DNA from: Mytilisepta virgata
Taxonomy: Eukaryota > Mollusca > Bivalvia > Mytilida > Mytilidae
Direction of reading: 5' to 3'
Assembly (NCBI GenBank): GCA_028015205.1
Contig: CM051516.1
Location: 34,424,230 to 34,488,229, forward strand
DNA: 64,000 nucleotides
Positions 60,211 through 64,000 of this stretch are shown piece after piece (positions within the stretch are counted from its first letter, which is position 1; the number at the start of each line of letters is the position of its first letter). The notes beneath the pieces are model-generated. The model saw nothing but the letters and a program-made list of their open reading frames with translations. It did not search any database and was not told where the DNA came from. A program made the translations under genes and the position numbers.

Positions 60211-63200
60211 TACATATAATTGTCATCAATACCTATGCAGAGTAAGTCTGCCACTATGTCAACAGTACATATAATTGTCATCAATACCTATGAAGAGTAA
60301 GTCTACCACTATGTCAACAGTACATATAATTGTCAACAATACCTATGTAGAGTACGTCTACCACTATGTCAACAGTACATATAATTGTCATCAATATCTA
60401 TGTAGAGTACGTCTGCCACTATGTCAACAGTACATATAATTGTCATCAATACCTATGTACAGTAAGTCTACCACTATGTCAACAGTACATATAATTGTCA
60501 TCAATACCTATGTAGAGTACGTCTACCACTATGTCAACAGTACATATAATTGTCATCAATACCTATGTAGAGTACGTCTGCCACTATGTCAACAGTACAT
60601 ATAATTGTCATCAATAACTATGTACGCTAAGTCTACCACTATGTCAACAGTACATATAATTGTCATCAATACCTATGTAGAGTATGTCTGCCACTATGTC
60701 AACAGTACATATAATTGTCATCAATACCTATGTAGTGTACGTCTACCACTATGTGAACGGTACATATAATTGTCATCAATAACTGTGTACGGTAAGTCTA
60801 CCACTATGTCAACAGTACATATAATTGTCATCAATACCTATGTATAGTAAGTCTACCACTATGTCAACAGTACATATAATTGTCATCAATACCTATTTAG
60901 AGTAAGTCTACCACTATGTCAACAGTACATATAATTGTCATCAATAACTATGTACGGTAAGTCTACCACTATGTCAACAGTACATATAATTGTCATCAAT
61001 ACCTATGAAGAGTAAGTCTACCACTATGTCAACAGTACATATAATTGTCATCAATACCTATGTAGAGTAAGTCTACCACTATGTCAACAGTACATATAAT
61101 TGTCATCAATACCTATGTAGAGTACGTCTACCACTATGTCAACAGTACATATAATTGTCATCAATACCTATGTAGAGTACGTCTACCACTATGTCAACAG
61201 TACATATAATTGTCATCAATACCTATGTAGAGTACGTCTACCACTATGTCAACAGTACATATAATTGTCATCAATACCTATGTAGAGTACGTCTACCACT
61301 ATGTCAACAGTACATATAATTGTCATCAATAACTATGTACGCTAAGTCTACCACTATGTCAACAGTACATATAATTGTCATCAATACCTATGTAGAGTAT
61401 GTCTGCCACTATGTCAACAGTACATATAATTGTCATCAATACCTATGTAGAGTAAGTCTACCACTATGTCAACAGTACATATAATTGTAATCAATACCTA
61501 TGTATAGTAAGTCTACCACTATGTCAACAGTACATATAATTGTCATCAATACCTATGTAGAGTAAGTCTACCACTATGTCAACAGTACATATAATTGTCA
61601 TCAATACCTATGTAGAGTACGTCTACCACTATGTCAACAGTACATATAATTGTCATCAATACCTATGTATAGTAAGTCTACCACTATGTCAACAGTACAT
61701 ATAATTGTCATCAATACCTATGTAGAGTACGTCTACCACTATGTCAACAGTACATATAATTGTCATCAATACCTATGTAGAGTACGTCTGCCACTATGTC
61801 AACAGTACATATAATTGTCATCAATAACTATGTAGGCTAAGTCTACCACTATGTCAACAGTACATATAATTGTCATCAATACCTATGTAGAGTATGTCTG
61901 CCACTATGTCAACAGTACATATAATTGTCATCAATACCTATGTAGTGTACGTCTACCACTATGTGAACGGTACATATAATTGTCATCAATAACTGTGTAC
62001 GGTAGGTCTACCACTATGTCAACAGTACATATAATTGTCATCAATACCTATGTATAGTAAGTCTACCACTATGTCAACAGTACATATAATTGTCATCAAT
62101 ACCTATGTATAGTAAGTCTACCACTATGTCAACAGTACATATAATTGTCATCAATAACTATGTACGGTAAGTCTACCACTATGTCAACAGTACATATAAT
62201 TGTCATCAATACCTATGTAGAGTACGTCTACCACTATGTCAACAGTACATACAATTGTCATCAATACCTATGTAGAGTACGTCTACCACTATGTCAACAG
62301 TACATATAATTGTCATCAATACCTATGTAGAGTACGTCTACCACTATGTCAACAGTACATATAATTGTCATCAATACCCATGTAGAGTACGTCTACCACT
62401 ATGTCAACAGTACATATAATTGTCATCAATACCTATGTAGAGTACGTCTACCACTATGTCAACAGTACATATAATTGTCATCAATACCTATGTAGAGTAC
62501 GTCTACCACTATGTCAACAGTACATATAATTGTCATCAATAACTATGTACGCTAAGTCTACCACTATGTCAACAGTACATATAATTGTCATCAATACGTA
62601 TGTAGAGTATTTCTGCCACTATGTCAACAGTACATATAATTGTCATCAATACCTATGTAGAGTAAGTCTACCACTATGTCAACAGTACATATAATTGTAA
62701 TCAATACCTATGTATAGTAAGTCTACCACTATGTCAACAGTACATATAATTGTCATCAATACCTATGTAGAGTAAGTCTACCACTATGTCAACAGTACAT
62801 ATAATTGTCATCAATACCTATGTAGAGTACGTCTACCACTATGTCAACAGTACATATAATTGTCATCAATACCTATGTATAGTAAGTCTACCACTATGTC
62901 AACAGTACATATAATTGTCATCAATACCTATGTAGAGTACGTCTACCACTATGTCAACGGTACATATAATTGTCATCAATACCTATGTAGAGTAAGTCTA
63001 CCACTATGTCAACAGTACATATAATTGTCATCAATACCTATGTAGTGTACGTCTACCACTATGTGAACGGTACATATAATTGTCATCAATACCTATGTAC
63101 GGTAAGTCTACCACTATGTCAACAGTACATATAATTGTCATCAATACCTATGTAGAGTATGTCTACCACTATGTCAACAGTACATATAATTGTCATCAAT

Positions 63201-64000
63201 ACCTATGTAGAGTACGTCTACCACTATGTCAACAGTACATATAATTGTCATCAATACCTATGTAGAGTACGTCTACCACTATGTCAACTACATATAATTG
63301 TCATCAATACCTATGTAGAGTAAGTCTACCACTATGTCAACAGTACATATAATTGTCATCAATGCCTATGTAGAGTATGTCTGCCACTATGTCAACAGTA
63401 CATATAATTGTCATCAATACCTATGTAGAGTACGTCTACCACTATGTCAACAGTACATACAATTGTCATCAATACCTATGTAGAGTACGTCTACCACTAT
63501 GTCAACAGTACATATAATTGTCATCAATACCTATGTAGAGTACGTTTACCACTATGTCAACAGTACATATAATTGTCATCAATACCTATGTAGAGTACGT
63601 CTACCACTATGTCAACAGTACATATAATTGTCATCAATACCTATGTAGAGTACGTCTACCACTATGTCAACAGTACATATAATTGTCATCAATAACTATG
63701 TACGCTAAGTCTACCACTATGTCAACAGTACATATAATTGTCATCAATACCTATGTAGAGTATGTCTGCCACTATGTCAACAGTACATATAATTGTCATC
63801 AATACCTATGTAGAGTAAGTCTACCACTATGTCAACAGTACATATAATTGTCATCAATACCTATGTAGAGTACGTCTACCACTATGTCAACAGTACATAT
63901 AATTGTCATCAATACCTATGAAGAGTAAGTCTACCACTATGTCAACAGTACATATAATTGTCATCAATACCTATGTAGAGTTAGTCTACCACTATGTCAA
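60211..64000 (+). repeat. 55-bp satellite array, running off the window
   Basis: The unit acctatgtagagtacgtcta - ccactatgtcaacagtacat - ataattgtcatcaat is repeated about 69 times with few changes. Diagnostic variants recur at fixed distances: atgtgaacgg at 60751 and 61961 (1,210 bp), then 63061 (1,100 bp), and ataattgtaa at 61481 and 62691 (1,210 bp). So blocks of 22 units have been copied. One unit near 63287 lacks two bases. There are no unique spacers. Confidence 0.95.

Noticed and set aside
60211..64000. CRISPR-like array
   Set aside because: Units are contiguous 55-bp copies without unique spacers, in an animal-type genome; it is a satellite.

Overview
The window looks like nuclear DNA of a bivalve mollusc, most likely a mussel (Mytilidae). 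It is AT-rich, its genes are split by long introns with GT-AG borders, and it is full of foldback and hairpin-ended elements of the kind abundant in bivalve genomes. No bacterial-style operons, CRISPR arrays, rRNA or tRNA genes were found. The two host genes with clear family matches were rebuilt exon by exon, and every reading frame closes across every junction. The species call is an inference from repeats and protein similarity.

Layout. (1) 1-5110: intergenic AT-rich DNA with a foldback element (1461-1636), a hairpin-ended element with an internal tandem array (2728-4094) and a short inverted-repeat element (4217-4447). (2) 5111-18515, minus strand: an 11-exon gene for a 459-residue axonemal protein of the SAXO4/PPP1R32 family, with foldbacks and hairpin-ended elements in its introns. 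(3) 18525-23705: the intergenic space between two head-to-head host genes, holding a possible SAXO4 leader exon near 20830, an inverted-repeat element (19936-20199) and a decayed LINE 3' end (22490-23306). (4) 23706-44725, plus strand: a complete 10-exon RPF2 gene (303 residues, Brix domain, 60S ribosome assembly). (5) Inside RPF2 intron 5 (11 kb): a pair of divergently transcribed genes, a Merlin/IS1595-type DDE transposase (29396-31759, minus) and a DUF3987-like P-loop ATPase (31864-36855, plus). Their start codons are separated by only 104 bp. Both have intact spliced reading frames. (6) 44726-57267: repeats only, including a composite of agctcacctg-type elements (46276-49895), a cluster of small hairpins (49908-50165), a second large hairpin-ended element with about 15 copies of a 147-bp unit (50360-52975), and an element nested inside another (54388-55299). 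(7) 57268-58221, minus: a single-exon gene for an unrecognised 317-residue protein. (8) 59487-64000: a 39-bp repeat block, then a 55-bp satellite that runs off the window and shows a 22-unit (1,210-bp) higher-order period.

The best candidate for an undescribed system is the pair at 29396-36855: a Merlin-like cut-and-paste transposase that seems to travel with a DUF3987-type ATPase, a family otherwise familiar from phages, plasmids and integrative elements. A second notable feature is at the end of the same intron: the 3' splice site and 5' part of RPF2 exon 6 have been tandemly duplicated four times, leaving four intact-looking decoy acceptors upstream of the real one. Exon 7 shows the same kind of duplication once.
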